A DNA stretch of 56,348 nt from an uncultured Bacteroidales bacterium (GCA_949123685.1 CASBHZ010000010.1:1-56348); one strand, 5' to 3'. Numbered from the stretch's first letter, positions 45,460 through 54,600 are shown. Numbers and translations: made by a program. The notes: generated by a model from the sequence alone, not told the origin.

Positions 45460-45627
45460 TCTTTGATTACCGGCAGCCTCCGGCTCCGCCGGATTCTCTT
45501 ACAGAACGCAATTTATAAAAATTTTTTCCGGTGGTTACAATAATCGCCGGAAACTATACGTTTGATAAAAGATAAGAGAGTATTAAATATTGTTCAGTGT
45601 ATCTGAATCAATTTAACAATCTAAACA
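45460..45627 (+). promoter_or_regulatory. 168-base structured gap before rpsH
   Basis: Two hairpins: CCGGC/GCCGG (45470-45492) and an 8-pair TTCCGGTG/CGCCGGAA stem with one G:U pair (45526-45552, loop GTTACAATAAT). No reading frame and no convincing promoter. S8 represses the spc operon in E. coli through a hairpin near rplE, so a control site here is plausible, but the sequence alone does not show S8 binding. Confidence 0.5.
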
Positions 45628-46026
45628 ATGACTGATCCAATAGCAGATTATTTGACAAGATTGAGAAACGCCATTCACGCAGGACATCGCGTGGTGGAGG
45701 TTCCATCTTCCAAAATGAAAAAGGAGATCACAAAAATCCTTTTTGAACAGGGCTATATCCTCAACTACAAGTTTGAGGAGGGCAATACCCCGCAGGGTTC
45801 CATCAAGATAGCCTTGAAGTATGATCCGGTCGACAAGGTGAACGCAATCAAGAATCTTCACCGTGTGTCTCGTCCGGGTCTTCGCCAGTATACAGGCTAC
45901 AAAGACATGCCACGCGTCCTTAACGGTCTCGGTATCGCGATCCTTTCCACTTCACAGGGCGTGATGACCAACAAAGAGGCTAAAGAGCGCAAGATTGGTG
46001 GCGAAGTATTGTGTTACGTTTATTAA
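45628..46026 (+). CDS. rpsH: 30S ribosomal protein S8
   Basis: Central-domain rRNA-binding protein, 132 residues, starting MTDPIADYLTRLRNAIHAGH. C-terminal signature VLNGLGIAILSTSQGVMTNKEAKERKIGGEVLCYVY is seen in overlapping parts. The long preceding gap suggests separate control of the part of the operon from rpsH on. Confidence 0.98.
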   Translation: MTDPIADYLTRLRNAIHAGHRVVEVPSSKMKKEITKILFEQGYILNYKFEEGNTPQGSIKIALKYDPVDKVNAIKNLHRVSRPGLRQYTGYKDMPRVLNGLGIAILSTSQGVMTNKEAKERKIGGEVLCYVY

Positions 46027-46038
46027 AAAGGAGGTATT

Positions 46039-46593
46039 ATGTCAAGAATTGGTAAAGCACCCGTTGAGATACCTGCCGGCGTAACCGTACAGGTTAAAGA
46101 AAATGTAGTGACCGTAAAAGGTCCTAAAGGGGAACTTTCACAGGAAGTGAATCCCGATATCACAGTTAAGGTAGAGGATGGCCACGTGTCTTTGACCCGT
46201 CCGAGTGATGATCGTGAGCATCGTGCCATGCATGGTCTTTATCGCGCACTTATCAACAACATGGTTGTTGGCGTGTCGGAAGGCTATAAGAAAGAGATGG
46301 AGCTCGTGGGTGTAGGTTATCGTGCCGCAGCTACAGGTCAGGTTCTCGAACTCGCCTTAGGATATTCACATGCTATCTATATCAAGCTTCCCAAGGAGAT
46401 CAAGGTAGAGGCCAAGACTGAGCGTAACAAAAACCCGCTCATCATTCTCGAGAGCAGCGACAAGCAGCTTTTGGGTCAGGTATGCGCCAAGATCCGTTCG
46501 ATGCGTAAACCAGAACCTTACAAGGGTAAAGGTATTAAGTTTGTTGGTGAGATCATCCGCCGCAAGAGTGGAAAATCGGCTAACGCCAAATAA
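46039..46593 (+). CDS. rplF: 50S ribosomal protein L6
   Basis: Protein near the factor-binding site, 184 residues, with two related L6 domains. MSRIGKAPVEIPAGVTV opens the protein. The second domain contains MRKPEPYKGKGIKFVGEIIR, the conserved rRNA contact near the C terminus. Confidence 0.98.
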   Translation: MSRIGKAPVEIPAGVTVQVKENVVTVKGPKGELSQEVNPDITVKVEDGHVSLTRPSDDREHRAMHGLYRALINNMVVGVSEGYKKEMELVGVGYRAAATGQVLELALGYSHAIYIKLPKEIKVEAKTERNKNPLIILESSDKQLLGQVCAKIRSMRKPEPYKGKGIKFVGEIIRRKSGKSANAK

Positions 46594-46606
46594 AAATTGA
46601 GGAACT

Positions 46607-46948
46607 ATGATATCCAAGACAGCAAGAAGAAATAAAATTAAAACCCGCATCCGCGGCAAAATTTCCGGCACTGCAGCGCGTCCTCGTATGAGCGTTTTCC
46701 GCAGCAACAAGGGAATTTACGTGCAGTTGATCGATGACCTGGCTGGCGCAACTCTTTGTGCAGCTTCTTCAAAGGGTCTCGAAGGCGGCACTAAGACTGA
46801 GGTTGCCGCCAAGGTCGGTGAAGAGATAGCAAAGAAAGCTCAGGAGAAAGGTATCGAGACAGTCGTTTTCGACCGTAACGGTTATCTTTTCCACGGCAGA
46901 GTGAAATCATTGGCCGATGCAGCCCGCAAGGGAGGTCTTAAATTTTAA
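46607..46948 (+). CDS. rplR: 50S ribosomal protein L18
   Basis: 5S-rRNA-binding protein, 113 residues: [20 protein letters not shown] and [12 protein letters not shown], with [20 protein letters not shown] at the end. It lies 13 bases after rplF. Confidence 0.98.
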   Translation: MISKTARRNKIKTRIRGKISGTAARPRMSVFRSNKGIYVQLIDDLAGATLCAASSKGLEGGTKTEVAAKVGEEIAKKAQEKGIETVVFDRNGYLFHGRVKSLADAARKGGLKF

Positions 46949-46957
46949 ATTAGAATC

Positions 46958-47479
46958 ATGGCAAAGAGAAATAACAGAGTTAAGTCCACAAATGATTTGG
47001 AATTGAAAGACCGTCTCGTGGCGATCAACCGTGTTACAAAGGTAACTAAGGGTGGTCGTGCGTTCAGCTTCGCCGCTATTGTCGTTGTAGGTAACGAAGA
47101 CGGTATTATCGGCTGGGGTCTCGGTAAAGCTAATGAAGTTACTGCCGCTATCGCCAAGGGTGTTGAGACTGCCAAGAAGAACCTTATTAAGGTTCCTGTT
47201 CACAAAGGCACTATCCCCCATGAGGTGAGCGCTAAGTTCGGCGGTTCACGTATATTCCTGAAGCCGGCTTCAGAAGGTACCGGAGTAAAGGCTGGTGGTG
47301 CAATGCGTGCAGTGCTTGAGAGCGTAGGTGTTACTGACGTGCTCGCAAAGTCTAAAGGTTCTTCTAACCCCCACAATCTCGTGAAGGCTACTATCGCAGC
47401 TCTCGATGAGCTCCGTAGCCCCGCTCAGGTGGCTCAGAACCGTGGCGTGTCGGTAGAAAAAGTGTTTAACGGCAAATAA
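46958..47479 (+). CDS. rpsE: 30S ribosomal protein S5
   Basis: Decoding-fidelity protein, 173 residues, with a dsRBD-like N-terminal domain ([19 protein letters not shown]) and the [14 protein letters not shown] loop. C-terminal [19 protein letters not shown] is conserved. No insertion or truncation. Confidence 0.98.
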   Translation: MAKRNNRVKSTNDLELKDRLVAINRVTKVTKGGRAFSFAAIVVVGNEDGIIGWGLGKANEVTAAIAKGVETAKKNLIKVPVHKGTIPHEVSAKFGGSRIFLKPASEGTGVKAGGAMRAVLESVGVTDVLAKSKGSSNPHNLVKATIAALDELRSPAQVAQNRGVSVEKVFNGK

Positions 47480-47488
47480 GAAGCAGAC

Positions 47489-47668
47489 ATGGCACAGATA
47501 AAAATCACTCAGACAAAGAGCCGCATCAACGCTCCGAAAGTGCAGAAACTCACTCTCGACGCACTCGGCCTTCGCAAGATGAATCATTCCGTGATAAAAG
47601 AAGATGTTCCTTCAATTATGGGAATGGTGAAGAAGGTTCATCATTTAGTTGAAGTGACAAAACTCTAA
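47489..47668 (+). CDS. rpmD: 50S ribosomal protein L30
   Basis: A small gene of 59 residues, MAQIKITQTKSRINAPKVQK followed by LTLDALGLRKMNHSV and the C-terminal IMGMVKKVHHLVEVTKL. This is the standard L30 length and pattern. It sits 9 bases after rpsE and 15 before rplO, the normal order. Confidence 0.97.
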   Translation: MAQIKITQTKSRINAPKVQKLTLDALGLRKMNHSVIKEDVPSIMGMVKKVHHLVEVTKL

Positions 47669-47683
47669 AAAGATAGAAACGCA

Positions 47684-48130
47684 ATGGAACTACATAATTT
47701 AAAGCCGGCTCCCGGCAGCAATAAGGGTAACAAGCGAGTTGGACGCGGTCCTGGCTCGGGTTTCGGTGGCACATCGACCCGTGGTCACAAGGGTGCTAAA
47801 TCTCGTTCAGGCTATTCACGCAAGATAGGTTTCGAAGGTGGTCAGATGCCACTTCAACGTCGTGTTCCCAAGTTCGGTTTCAAGAACATCAACCGCGTTG
47901 AATACAAGGCAATCAATCTTGATGCCCTTGAGGCTTTGGCTGCTGCCTCGAACCTGACCAAGATCACGGTTGACGACCTTCGTCAGGCAGGTCTGGTTTC
48001 GAAGAAAGCTTTGGTTAAGGTGCTCGGTAATGGTGCAGTCACCAAGGCTCTCGAAATTGAGGCTAACGCCTTCTCGAAGTCGGCAGAGGAAGCTATTACG
48101 GCTGCCGGTGGAACCGTAATCAAAAAATAA
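47684..48130 (+). CDS. rplO: 50S ribosomal protein L15
   Basis: Late-assembly protein, 148 residues. The glycine-rich [20 protein letters not shown] and [20 protein letters not shown] are the family signature. It is followed 12 bases later by secY. Confidence 0.98.
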   Translation: MELHNLKPAPGSNKGNKRVGRGPGSGFGGTSTRGHKGAKSRSGYSRKIGFEGGQMPLQRRVPKFGFKNINRVEYKAINLDALEALAAASNLTKITVDDLRQAGLVSKKALVKVLGNGAVTKALEIEANAFSKSAEEAITAAGGTVIKK

Positions 48131-48142
48131 CGACAACTAACA

Positions 48143-49480
48143 ATGGGATTTACTAAAACAATAAAAAATATCTGGAGCGTAGAAGATCTCCGCAAGCGCA
48201 TCGGAATCACGTTGCTGCTGGTGATCATCTATCGTTTCGGATGCTACGTGGTCTTGCCGGGAATTAATCCCGACGAGCTGCTGGCGCTTAAGAATTTCAC
48301 AGCCGACGGTCTGATGCAGCTTCTCGACATGTTCTCGGGAGGTGCGTTCTCTCAGGCTTCGATCTTCGCGCTCGGTATCATGCCCTATATCACGGCTTCT
48401 ATCGTGATTCAGCTTTTGGGCATGGTTCTTCCCGCGTTTCAGAAGATGCAGAGAGAGGGTGAGAGCGGAAGAATGAAGCTCAACCAGTACACCCGTTATC
48501 TCACCGTGATAATTCTTTTGCTCCAGGGCCCGGCTTATCTTATGAACCTTAAATATCAGGTTCAGGCAGCCGGTGGCCATGTGGAGATGGGTATCTGGAC
48601 TGTGGCTTTCATGACCATCGTTCTTGCCGCCGGCTCCATGTTTATCATGTGGCTCGGTGAGCGCATCGACCAGAAGGGTGTCGGCAACGGCATCTCGTTC
48701 ATCATCCTTATCGGTATCATCGCCCGTCTGCCGGAAGCATTCATTCAAGAATTTACCGGTCGACTGATGAACTCTCAGGGTGGCGGACTTGTGCTCTTCC
48801 TGGTTGAGATCGTCATTCTGCTCGCAGTTATTGCCGGAGCCGTGCTGCTTGTGCAGGGTACTCGCAAGGTGCCTGTGCAGTATGCAAAACGCGTAGTTGG
48901 CAACAAGCAATATGGTGGTGCGCGCCAATATATTCCCTTGAAGGTGAATGCAGCAGGCGTTATGCCCATCATCTTCGCCCAGGCAATTATGTTTATCCCT
49001 GTAACTTTGGTCGGCTTCAGCACTAATCACACAGGTTTCTTTGGCGCTCTTACCGACATGTATGGATTCTGGTATAATTTGATCTACTTCGTGATGATCG
49101 TTGCGTTCACATATTTCTACACAGCGATCACTGTCCGCCCCGCGCAGATGGCTGAAGACATGAAGCGCAACAACGGCTTCATTCCCGGCATCAAGCCCGG
49201 CAAACCGACAGTAGACTATCTTGACTCCATTATGTCGCGTATCACGCTCCCCGGCTCAATATTCTTGGGCATCGTGGCTATTCTTCCTGCCATAGCTCAT
49301 ATTTGCGGCTTGAACAGGAATTTCGCTTCGTTCTTCGGTGGAACCTCATTGTTGATTCTTGTCGGCGTGGTTCTTGACACCCTCCGTATCATAGAGGGAC
49401 ATCTTCTGATGCGTCATTATGACGGTTTGATGAAAGATGGTCGTATCAAGGGACGCACCACAGGCAGCGGAGCCTTTTAA
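48143..49480 (+). CDS. secY: Preprotein translocase subunit SecY
   Basis: Channel of the inner-membrane Sec translocon, 445 residues with ten membrane helices. The plug/TM2 region contains DMFSGGAFSQASIFALGIMP and ITASIVIQLL. VNAAGVMPIIFAQAIMF (TM7), the cytoplasmic RPAQMAEDMKRNNGFIPGIK loop and LDTLRIIEGHLLMRHYDGLM are conserved. It delivers the outer-membrane and secreted proteins encoded elsewhere in the window. Confidence 0.98.
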   Translation: MGFTKTIKNIWSVEDLRKRIGITLLLVIIYRFGCYVVLPGINPDELLALKNFTADGLMQLLDMFSGGAFSQASIFALGIMPYITASIVIQLLGMVLPAFQKMQREGESGRMKLNQYTRYLTVIILLLQGPAYLMNLKYQVQAAGGHVEMGIWTVAFMTIVLAAGSMFIMWLGERIDQKGVGNGISFIILIGIIARLPEAFIQEFTGRLMNSQGGGLVLFLVEIVILLAVIAGAVLLVQGTRKVPVQYAKRVVGNKQYGGARQYIPLKVNAAGVMPIIFAQAIMFIPVTLVGFSTNHTGFFGALTDMYGFWYNLIYFVMIVAFTYFYTAITVRPAQMAEDMKRNNGFIPGIKPGKPTVDYLDSIMSRITLPGSIFLGIVAILPAIAHICGLNRNFASFFGGTSLLILVGVVLDTLRIIEGHLLMRHYDGLMKDGRIKGRTTGSGAF

Positions 49481-49506
49481 AGAATTGTAACTCGTTGGCA
49501 ATTGAT

Positions 49507-50289
49507 ATGATTTATCTCAAGACAGCTGAGGAAATAGAATTAATGAAGGGTGCTTGCGATCTTGTGAGCCGCACTCTCGGGGAGATGGCGCGTTGGGTCG
49601 CTCCCGGGGTGACAACCCTTAAACTGGATACCATAGCAAGAGAGTTTATCCTCGATAACGGGGGTAAGCCCTCCTGCTTGGGTTATCATGGATTTCCCGG
49701 AACGCTGTGCATCGAGGTTAACGAGACTGTGGTTCATGGATTCCCATCGGACTATATGCTGCAAGAAGGAGACATCGTGGGTCTTGACTGCGTTGCCGAA
49801 CTCAACGGCTATCATGGCGACAGCTGTTACACATTCGCTGTCGGAAATATTCCGGAAGCTACCGCTGATCTTCTTAAGGTCACCAAAGAGAGCCTTTATA
49901 AGGGTATAGAGGCTGCAAAGGCTGGAAAGAGGATCGGTGATATATCGAATGCTGTGCAGACTTATTGTGAACGTCATGGCTACAGCGTGGTTCGTGAAAT
50001 GTGCGGACACGGTATCGGAAAGAGCATGCATGAAGATCCAGAAGTGCCTAATTATGGGCGCAGGGGTATCGGTGCGTTGTTGAAACCCGGTATGGTGATT
50101 GCCATAGAACCTATGATCAACCTCGGAAGCAAGAATATCGTGATAAGCAATGACGGTTGGCAATGTCGCACAAAAGACCGCAAACCGTCGGCTCATTATG
50201 AGCACACGATCGCGATTCATGCTGACGGACCTGAGATACTCACTACCTTCAAATATATTGAAGAAGTTCTCGGGATAACCACGGTTTAG
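49507..50289 (+). CDS. map: Methionine aminopeptidase, type I
   Basis: Removes initiator methionine from new proteins. 260 residues from the ATG at 49507. A TTG four codons earlier (49495) is a possible but less likely start. Metal ligands are visible: [19 protein letters not shown] (two Asp), [13 protein letters not shown] (His), VIAIEPMIN (Glu) and HYEHTIAI (Glu). The secY-map-infA order is typical of this phylum. It lacks the N-terminal zinc-finger extension of some homologues. Confidence 0.96.
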   Translation: MIYLKTAEEIELMKGACDLVSRTLGEMARWVAPGVTTLKLDTIAREFILDNGGKPSCLGYHGFPGTLCIEVNETVVHGFPSDYMLQEGDIVGLDCVAELNGYHGDSCYTFAVGNIPEATADLLKVTKESLYKGIEAAKAGKRIGDISNAVQTYCERHGYSVVREMCGHGIGKSMHEDPEVPNYGRRGIGALLKPGMVIAIEPMINLGSKNIVISNDGWQCRTKDRKPSAHYEHTIAIHADGPEILTTFKYIEEVLGITTV

Positions 50290-50317
50290 GATAAATCAAT
50301 CAAACGAAAATATCAAT

Positions 50318-50536
50318 ATGGCAAAACAAGCTGCAATCGAACAGGATGGTGTGATTCTCGAGGCATTGTCTAACGCAATGTTCAAGGTAGAACTTGAGAA
50401 CGGGCACGAAATAACCGCCCATATCTCAGGCAAGATGAGGATGCACTATATAAAGATACTTCCCGGTGACAAAGTGAAAGTGGAGATGTCTCCTTATGAC
50501 CTGAGCAAGGGAAGAATTTCATTCAGATACAAATAA
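50318..50536 (+). CDS. infA: Translation initiation factor IF-1
   Basis: OB-fold factor occupying the ribosomal A site during initiation, 72 residues. [40 protein letters not shown] and [11 protein letters not shown] match the family closely. It lies between map and rpmJ. Confidence 0.98.
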   Translation: MAKQAAIEQDGVILEALSNAMFKVELENGHEITAHISGKMRMHYIKILPGDKVKVEMSPYDLSKGRISFRYK

Positions 50537-50569
50537 CCAGACTCTTTCAGCTAAAAAAATATAATAGAT

Positions 50570-50686
50570 ATGAAAGTTAGAGCATCAGTAAAGAAACGTA
50601 CAGCTGACTGCAAGATCGTGCGTCGCAAAGGTCGTCTTTACGTTATCAACAAAAAGAATCCAAAATTTAAAACTCGTCAAGGATAA
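50570..50686 (+). CDS. rpmJ: 50S ribosomal protein L36 (zinc-free form)
   Basis: A 38-residue gene: [20 protein letters not shown], then [18 protein letters not shown]. Length and both ends match L36. The CxxC...C...H zinc site is lost: only Cys14 remains and the other positions are Arg, Asn and Phe, so this is the zinc-independent type. It is followed by a 146-base gap. Confidence 0.97.
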   Translation: MKVRASVKKRTADCKIVRRKGRLYVINKKNPKFKTRQG

Positions 50687-50802
50687 TACGCCGGCATGCC
50701 GTCTGCTTCCTGAAAACGTCCTTAATGAGACGAAAAAGGTTGTAAATCGGCTTGTCTAGTCAAAATTATGCGATAAAATTTTAATTTTGGCGACATGATT
50801 AT

Positions 50803-50810
50803 TAACTTTG
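50803..50810 (+). promoter_or_regulatory. Possible internal promoter -7 box before rpsM
   Basis: TAACTTTG lies 22 bases before the rpsM ATG in a 146-base AT-rich gap. No TTTG is at the right distance (about 19-20 bases upstream is a TTTTA run), so it is a weak candidate. An alpha-operon promoter is known before rpsM in other bacteria. Confidence 0.35.
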
Positions 50811-50832
50811 CACAAAATTTGTATAATACAAT

Positions 50833-51213
50833 ATGGCAGTAAGAATCGTCGGCGTAGATTTGCCGCAGAATAAAAGAGGCGAAATCGCCTTGACTTACAT
50901 CTTCGGCATCGGCCGAAGCGCCGCCAACACTATTCTGACTAAGGCTGGTGTTGACCGCGACATAAAGGTTAAAGACTGGACAGACGCTCAGGCTGCAGCC
51001 GTGCGCGAGGTTATCCAGCGTGACTATAAGGTGGAAGGTGACCTTCGCACTGAAATCCAGTTGAACATTAAGCGACTGATGGATATCGGCTGCTATCGTG
51101 GCATCCGTCATCGTATCGGTCTTCCCCTCCGCGGACAGAGCACAAAGAACAATGCCCGCACTCGTAAGGGTCGCAAGAAAACAGTCGCTAACAAGAAGAA
51201 AGCTACTAAGTAA
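50833..51213 (+). CDS. rpsM: 30S ribosomal protein S13
   Basis: Head protein of the intersubunit bridges, 126 residues, starting [20 protein letters not shown]. It has the helix-two-turn-helix [20 protein letters not shown], the conserved [20 protein letters not shown] and the basic C-terminal tail [14 protein letters not shown]. Confidence 0.98.
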   Translation: MAVRIVGVDLPQNKRGEIALTYIFGIGRSAANTILTKAGVDRDIKVKDWTDAQAAAVREVIQRDYKVEGDLRTEIQLNIKRLMDIGCYRGIRHRIGLPLRGQSTKNNARTRKGRKKTVANKKKATK

Positions 51214-51225
51214 AATAATTAAAGT

Positions 51226-51615
51226 ATGGCAAAAAAGACAGTCGCAGCTAAAAAGAGGAATGTCAAGGTTGATGGCCAAGGTCAGCTCCACGTGCATAGC
51301 TCTTTCAACAACATCATTGTGTGTCTCGCCAACGGCGAAGGTCAGGTGATTTCCTGGTCGTCCGCGGGCAAGATGGGCTTCAGAGGCTCCAAGAAGAACA
51401 CGCCTTATGCCGCTCAGATGGCAGCGCAGGATTGCGCCAAGGTCGCTTATGATCTTGGTCTGCGCAAGGTGAAAGCATATGTGAAAGGTCCGGGTAACGG
51501 TCGTGAGTCCGCAATCCGCACAGTTCACGGTGCAGGAATCGAGGTGACAGAGATCGTAGACGTTACTCCGCTTCCCCATAACGGATGCCGTCCTCCCAAA
51601 AGGAGAAGAGTCTAA
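51226..51615 (+). CDS. rpsK: 30S ribosomal protein S11
   Basis: Platform protein next to the E-site mRNA, 129 residues: [60 protein letters not shown] and [13 protein letters not shown] are all conserved. It is followed by the 157-base structured gap before rpsD. Confidence 0.98.
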   Translation: MAKKTVAAKKRNVKVDGQGQLHVHSSFNNIIVCLANGEGQVISWSSAGKMGFRGSKKNTPYAAQMAAQDCAKVAYDLGLRKVKAYVKGPGNGRESAIRTVHGAGIEVTEIVDVTPLPHNGCRPPKRRRV

Positions 51616-51772
51616 TCCGTCAGATAATAATCGCGATAACAAGCATTATAATCAAACAGAGTCCGCAAGCCTGATCCTGAATGCGAATAGACCGTCTTTG
51701 ACACTTCCTTTCGACGGTCGCGGCTGCGCTAAGGGATCCGCTCAAGGGCCGCTTTAATTAAAGAAAAATAAA
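51616..51772 (+). promoter_or_regulatory. Structured gap before rpsD, possible S4 target
   Basis: Two adjacent hairpins: GACCGTC/GACGGTC at 51690-51719 (7 perfect pairs, 16-base loop) and GCGGC/GCCGC at 51720-51752 with an inner GCG/CGC helix. No reading frame. In E. coli S4 represses the alpha operon through a folded leader before rpsM. This could be the equivalent site, placed directly before the S4 gene. Confidence 0.55.
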
Positions 51773-52378
51773 ATGGCAAGATACACAGGTCCAAAAACCA
51801 AAATCGCCCGTAAGTTCGGTGAACCTATCTTCGGCGATGACAAAGTTCTGGCAAAGAAAAACTATCCGCCGGGACAGCATGGCGCAAATCGCCGCCGCAA
51901 GACCTCAGAGTATGGTCTTCAGCTCCGCGAGAAGCAAAAAGCAAAATATACATATGGCGTGCTCGAACGTCAGTTCCGCAATCTCTTCGAGAAGGCTGCC
52001 CGCACCAAGGGCATTACTGGTGAGGTTCTTCTCCAGCTTCTTGAAAGCCGCCTTGACAATGTGGTTTATCGTCTGGGCATAGCTCCGAGCCGCCCTGCAG
52101 CACGTCAGATTGTGCTCCACAAACACATCACAGTAAACGGCAAACCGGTCAATATCCCTTCCTATAAGGTTCTTCCCGGAGATGTAGTAGCTGTTCGTGA
52201 GAAATCTAAATCGCTTGAAGTTATCGCTGATGCGCTTTCAGGTTTCAACCACAGCAAATATCCCTGGATCGAATGGGACGAGAGCGTGAAGGGCGGTAAG
52301 TTCCTCCACCTCCCCCAGCGTGAGGACATCCCCGAGACTATCAAGGAGCAGTTGATCGTCGAGTTATATTCTAAATAA
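51773..52378 (+). CDS. rpsD: 30S ribosomal protein S4
   Basis: Primary 16S-binding protein and fidelity factor, 201 residues. It starts [20 protein letters not shown], carries the S4 RNA-binding domain ([20 protein letters not shown] and [20 protein letters not shown]) and ends [10 protein letters not shown]. The N-terminal zinc-binding cysteines of some homologues are absent. Confidence 0.98.
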   Translation: MARYTGPKTKIARKFGEPIFGDDKVLAKKNYPPGQHGANRRRKTSEYGLQLREKQKAKYTYGVLERQFRNLFEKAARTKGITGEVLLQLLESRLDNVVYRLGIAPSRPAARQIVLHKHITVNGKPVNIPSYKVLPGDVVAVREKSKSLEVIADALSGFNHSKYPWIEWDESVKGGKFLHLPQREDIPETIKEQLIVELYSK

Positions 52379-52394
52379 TAAACAATAAATACCC

Positions 52395-53393
52395 ATGCCA
52401 ATTTTAGCATTTCAAAAACCCGATAAGGTGGTCATGCTTGAATCGAGCAACTCCTTCGGAAAATTCGAATTCCGTCCGCTCGAGCCGGGATATGGACAGA
52501 CTATCGGCAACGCCTTGCGTCGCATTCTTCTTTCGTCGCTTGGTGGTTTCGCCATCTGCTCAATCCGCATCGAGGGAGTGGCACACGAGCTCGACACGAT
52601 TCCGGGAGTGAAGGAAGATGTTACCAACATCATTCTTAACCTCAAGCAGATTCGTTTCAAGCAGCTTACCGAGGAGCACGAGACCGAAAGAGGTTCTGTA
52701 AGTGTATCGGGAACGGATGTGTTCACTGCAGGCGATTTGGGTAAGGTTCTTTCCGGCTTCGAGGTGCTTAACCCTGAATTGGTTATATGCCATCTCGATA
52801 CTGCTGCAAGTATGCAGATGGATTTCACGATCAATAAAGGTCGCGGATGGGTTCCGGCTGATGAAAACCGCGAACTCCTTTCCGGTAGTGATGTCAATGA
52901 GATCGCTATCGACTCGATCTATACTCCGATCAAGAATGTGAAATACTCTGTTGAAAACTACCGCGTAGAGCAGAAGACCGACTATGAAAAGTTGGTGATG
53001 GAAGTTCTGACAGACGGCTCTATCATGCCTAAAGAGGCATTGAAAGAGGCTGCTAAGATCCTGATCCAGCATTTCATGATGTTCAGCGACGAGAAAATCA
53101 CTCTCGAAGCTCCTCAGGAGGACACTCCGGAGGAATTTGACGAGGAAGTTCTCCATATGCGTCAACTTCTCAAGAGCAAACTTGTGGACATGGATCTTTC
53201 AGTCCGTGCTCTCAACTGCTTGAAGAGTGCAGAGGTTGAGACTCTCGGTGAACTTGTTGTTTTCAACAAAAACGATCTGCTTAAGTTCCGCAACTTCGGA
53301 AAGAAATCGCTCAGCGAACTCGACGAGCTTCTTGACAAGCTTCACCTTTCCTTTGGAATGGATATTTCGAAATATAAATTAGATAAAGACTAA
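52395..53393 (+). CDS. rpoA: DNA-directed RNA polymerase alpha subunit
   Basis: 332 residues. The N-terminal domain that drives polymerase assembly ([34 protein letters not shown]) is linked to the C-terminal helix-hairpin-helix domain (about 255-325, [20 protein letters not shown] then [20 protein letters not shown]). Ends [11 protein letters not shown]. Present in the usual place between rpsD and rplQ. Confidence 0.98.
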   Translation: MPILAFQKPDKVVMLESSNSFGKFEFRPLEPGYGQTIGNALRRILLSSLGGFAICSIRIEGVAHELDTIPGVKEDVTNIILNLKQIRFKQLTEEHETERGSVSVSGTDVFTAGDLGKVLSGFEVLNPELVICHLDTAASMQMDFTINKGRGWVPADENRELLSGSDVNEIAIDSIYTPIKNVKYSVENYRVEQKTDYEKLVMEVLTDGSIMPKEALKEAAKILIQHFMMFSDEKITLEAPQEDTPEEFDEEVLHMRQLLKSKLVDMDLSVRALNCLKSAEVETLGELVVFNKNDLLKFRNFGKKSLSELDELLDKLHLSFGMDISKYKLDKD

Positions 53394-53399
53394 TTCCCC

Positions 53400-53888
53400 A
53401 TGAGACATAATAAAAAATTCAACCACCTCAGTCGCAAGAAAGGACACCGCGAGGCACTTCTTTCTAACCTTGCGATCGCTCTTATCGAGCATAAGAGAAT
53501 CTTCACGACTGTGGCTAAGGCTAAGGCTCTCCGCGTGTTTGCTGAGCCCCTGATCACCAGGTCGAAGAAAGACGATATGGCAAATCGCCGTCTCGTGTTC
53601 AGCTATCTCCAGAACAAGGAGGCAGTGAAGGAGCTCTTCGGAGTTATCGCAGAGAAAGTGGCTGACCGTCCCGGCGGTTATCTCCGCATTCTTAAGACCG
53701 GTCACCGTCTTGGTGACAACGCAGAGATGTGTCTGATCGAGTTTGTTGACTTCAACGAAAACATGCTCGAAGCTGCAGCTCCCAAGAAAGCTAAAACAAC
53801 TCGCCGTTCACGTTCTAAGAAAGCTGCTACCGCTGAGGCTCCCAAAGCTGAAGAGGCTGCTTCTACTGAAGAACCCAAGGCTGAGTAA
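53400..53888 (+). CDS. rplQ: 50S ribosomal protein L17
   Basis: Tunnel-exit-side protein, 162 residues. The L17 core ([20 protein letters not shown] and [26 protein letters not shown] in overlapping parts) is normal. After about residue 120 a low-complexity Ala/Lys/Glu tail ([20 protein letters not shown]) is appended, a Bacteroidota-type extension. Last gene of the ribosomal block, followed by a 54-base palindromic terminator. Confidence 0.97.
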   Translation: MRHNKKFNHLSRKKGHREALLSNLAIALIEHKRIFTTVAKAKALRVFAEPLITRSKKDDMANRRLVFSYLQNKEAVKELFGVIAEKVADRPGGYLRILKTGHRLGDNAEMCLIEFVDFNENMLEAAAPKKAKTTRRSRSKKAATAEAPKAEEAASTEEPKAE

Positions 53889-53904
53889 TACAGCACTCAG
53901 GTTA

Positions 53905-53958
53905 ATACACCATAAAGAAAGGCATCTGATCGATCAGATGCCTTTCTTTATGGTGTAT
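53905..53958. terminator. 54-base perfect palindrome ending the ribosomal operon
   Basis: Both 27-base arms match exactly, centred at 53931/53932 (ATCTGATCGATCAGAT in the middle), with AAAGAAAGG on one side and CCTTTCTTT on the other. It sits between convergent rplQ and the SDR gene and should stop transcription in both directions. It resembles the 48-base palindrome at 18305-18352. Confidence 0.9.
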
Positions 53959-53962
53959 CCGG

Positions 53963-53977
53963 TTTTAAACAGCTTCT
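53963..53977 (-). repeat. Dispersed AGAAGCTGTTTAAAA element (third copy)
   Basis: A 15-base exact match to the copies at 12615-12630 and 30364-30379. On the minus strand it starts at the last base of the SDR stop codon. Confidence 0.6.
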
Positions 53978-54600
53978 TATATTTTCACGGATATTTCATT
54001 GCCCGTGATAAATTTTGAGATAGGTAAAGACAGGAGAAGACATAGCTCGGCAAAACCGCCTTTTTCAGAAATTCCGACAATGCAGTTTGTGGTGATGCCA
54101 AATTCGGAGAGGGTTTCCTCCGGGATATGAGAGTTTATGTTTATGTCAATGAACCTGCCGCCATAGTCGCCGGGTATGGGATAGCGGAGTTTGTGCCGTC
54201 TCCACATGTTTGCGAGGTGGGTGCGATAATCGAGTAAGGGAGCATTGTTAACAATTATGTCTACATCGCGCCACGCATTCAGAAGGTTGCTGAATGCTTT
54301 CTCAAGTTCGTTGCTGTCTGACACATCCGTGTGGTAGAACCTTATCCCGTCGCGGTTTGCCATAATTTGCCCTTTTTCATTATCGATATCGAATACTGCA
54401 ACTTTGCAGCCGGCGCGGAGATATGACGCTGCAATCGTCTCTCCGATACCGTTGGCTCCTCCTGAAATCAGGACACGACGCGGCGGAAAATCGAAATATG
54501 CCTTTCCTGCACTCAATGCAGGTCGCCGCCGGGTTGTGGACATTGGAGATTTACCCGCTCTCAGTTCTTCCATCCTTTTTTCAAGATAATTGTCTGCCAT
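53977..54600 (-). CDS. SDR-fold protein without the catalytic triad
   Basis: A 207-residue protein with a clear classical short-chain dehydrogenase N-terminal half: Rossmann motif LISGGANGIGET (44-55), adenine-ring aspartate strand AVFDIDNEKG, FYHTDVSD and IIVNNA (115-120). The family-specific ISG then YxxxK active site is absent. Residues 121-165 are unlike SDR sequence, and it resumes with GITTNCI (168-174) and SKFITGNEISVKI, equivalents of the normal C-terminal RVNCI and FITG strands. The protein probably still binds NAD(P) but cannot perform the usual hydride chemistry. It lies 9 bases downstream of the cardiolipin synthase gene on the same strand. Confidence 0.75.
   Translation of the reverse strand: MADNYLEKRMEELRAGKSPMSTTRRRPALSAGKAYFDFPPRRVLISGGANGIGETIAASYLRAGCKVAVFDIDNEKGQIMANRDGIRFYHTDVSDSNELEKAFSNLLNAWRDVDIIVNNAPLLDYRTHLANMWRRHKLRYPIPGDYGGRFIDININSHIPEETLSEFGITTNCIVGISEKGGFAELCLLLSLPISKFITGNEISVKI

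Noticed and set aside
48137..49030. A 297-codon open frame antisense to secY
   Set aside because: It is rich in His, Asp and Gln without fold-like pattern and lies entirely opposite a highly conserved gene. It is a by-product of codon bias.
50722..51642. A 306-codon open frame antisense to rpsM and rpsK
   Set aside because: It covers two conserved ribosomal genes on the other strand and has no recognisable domain.
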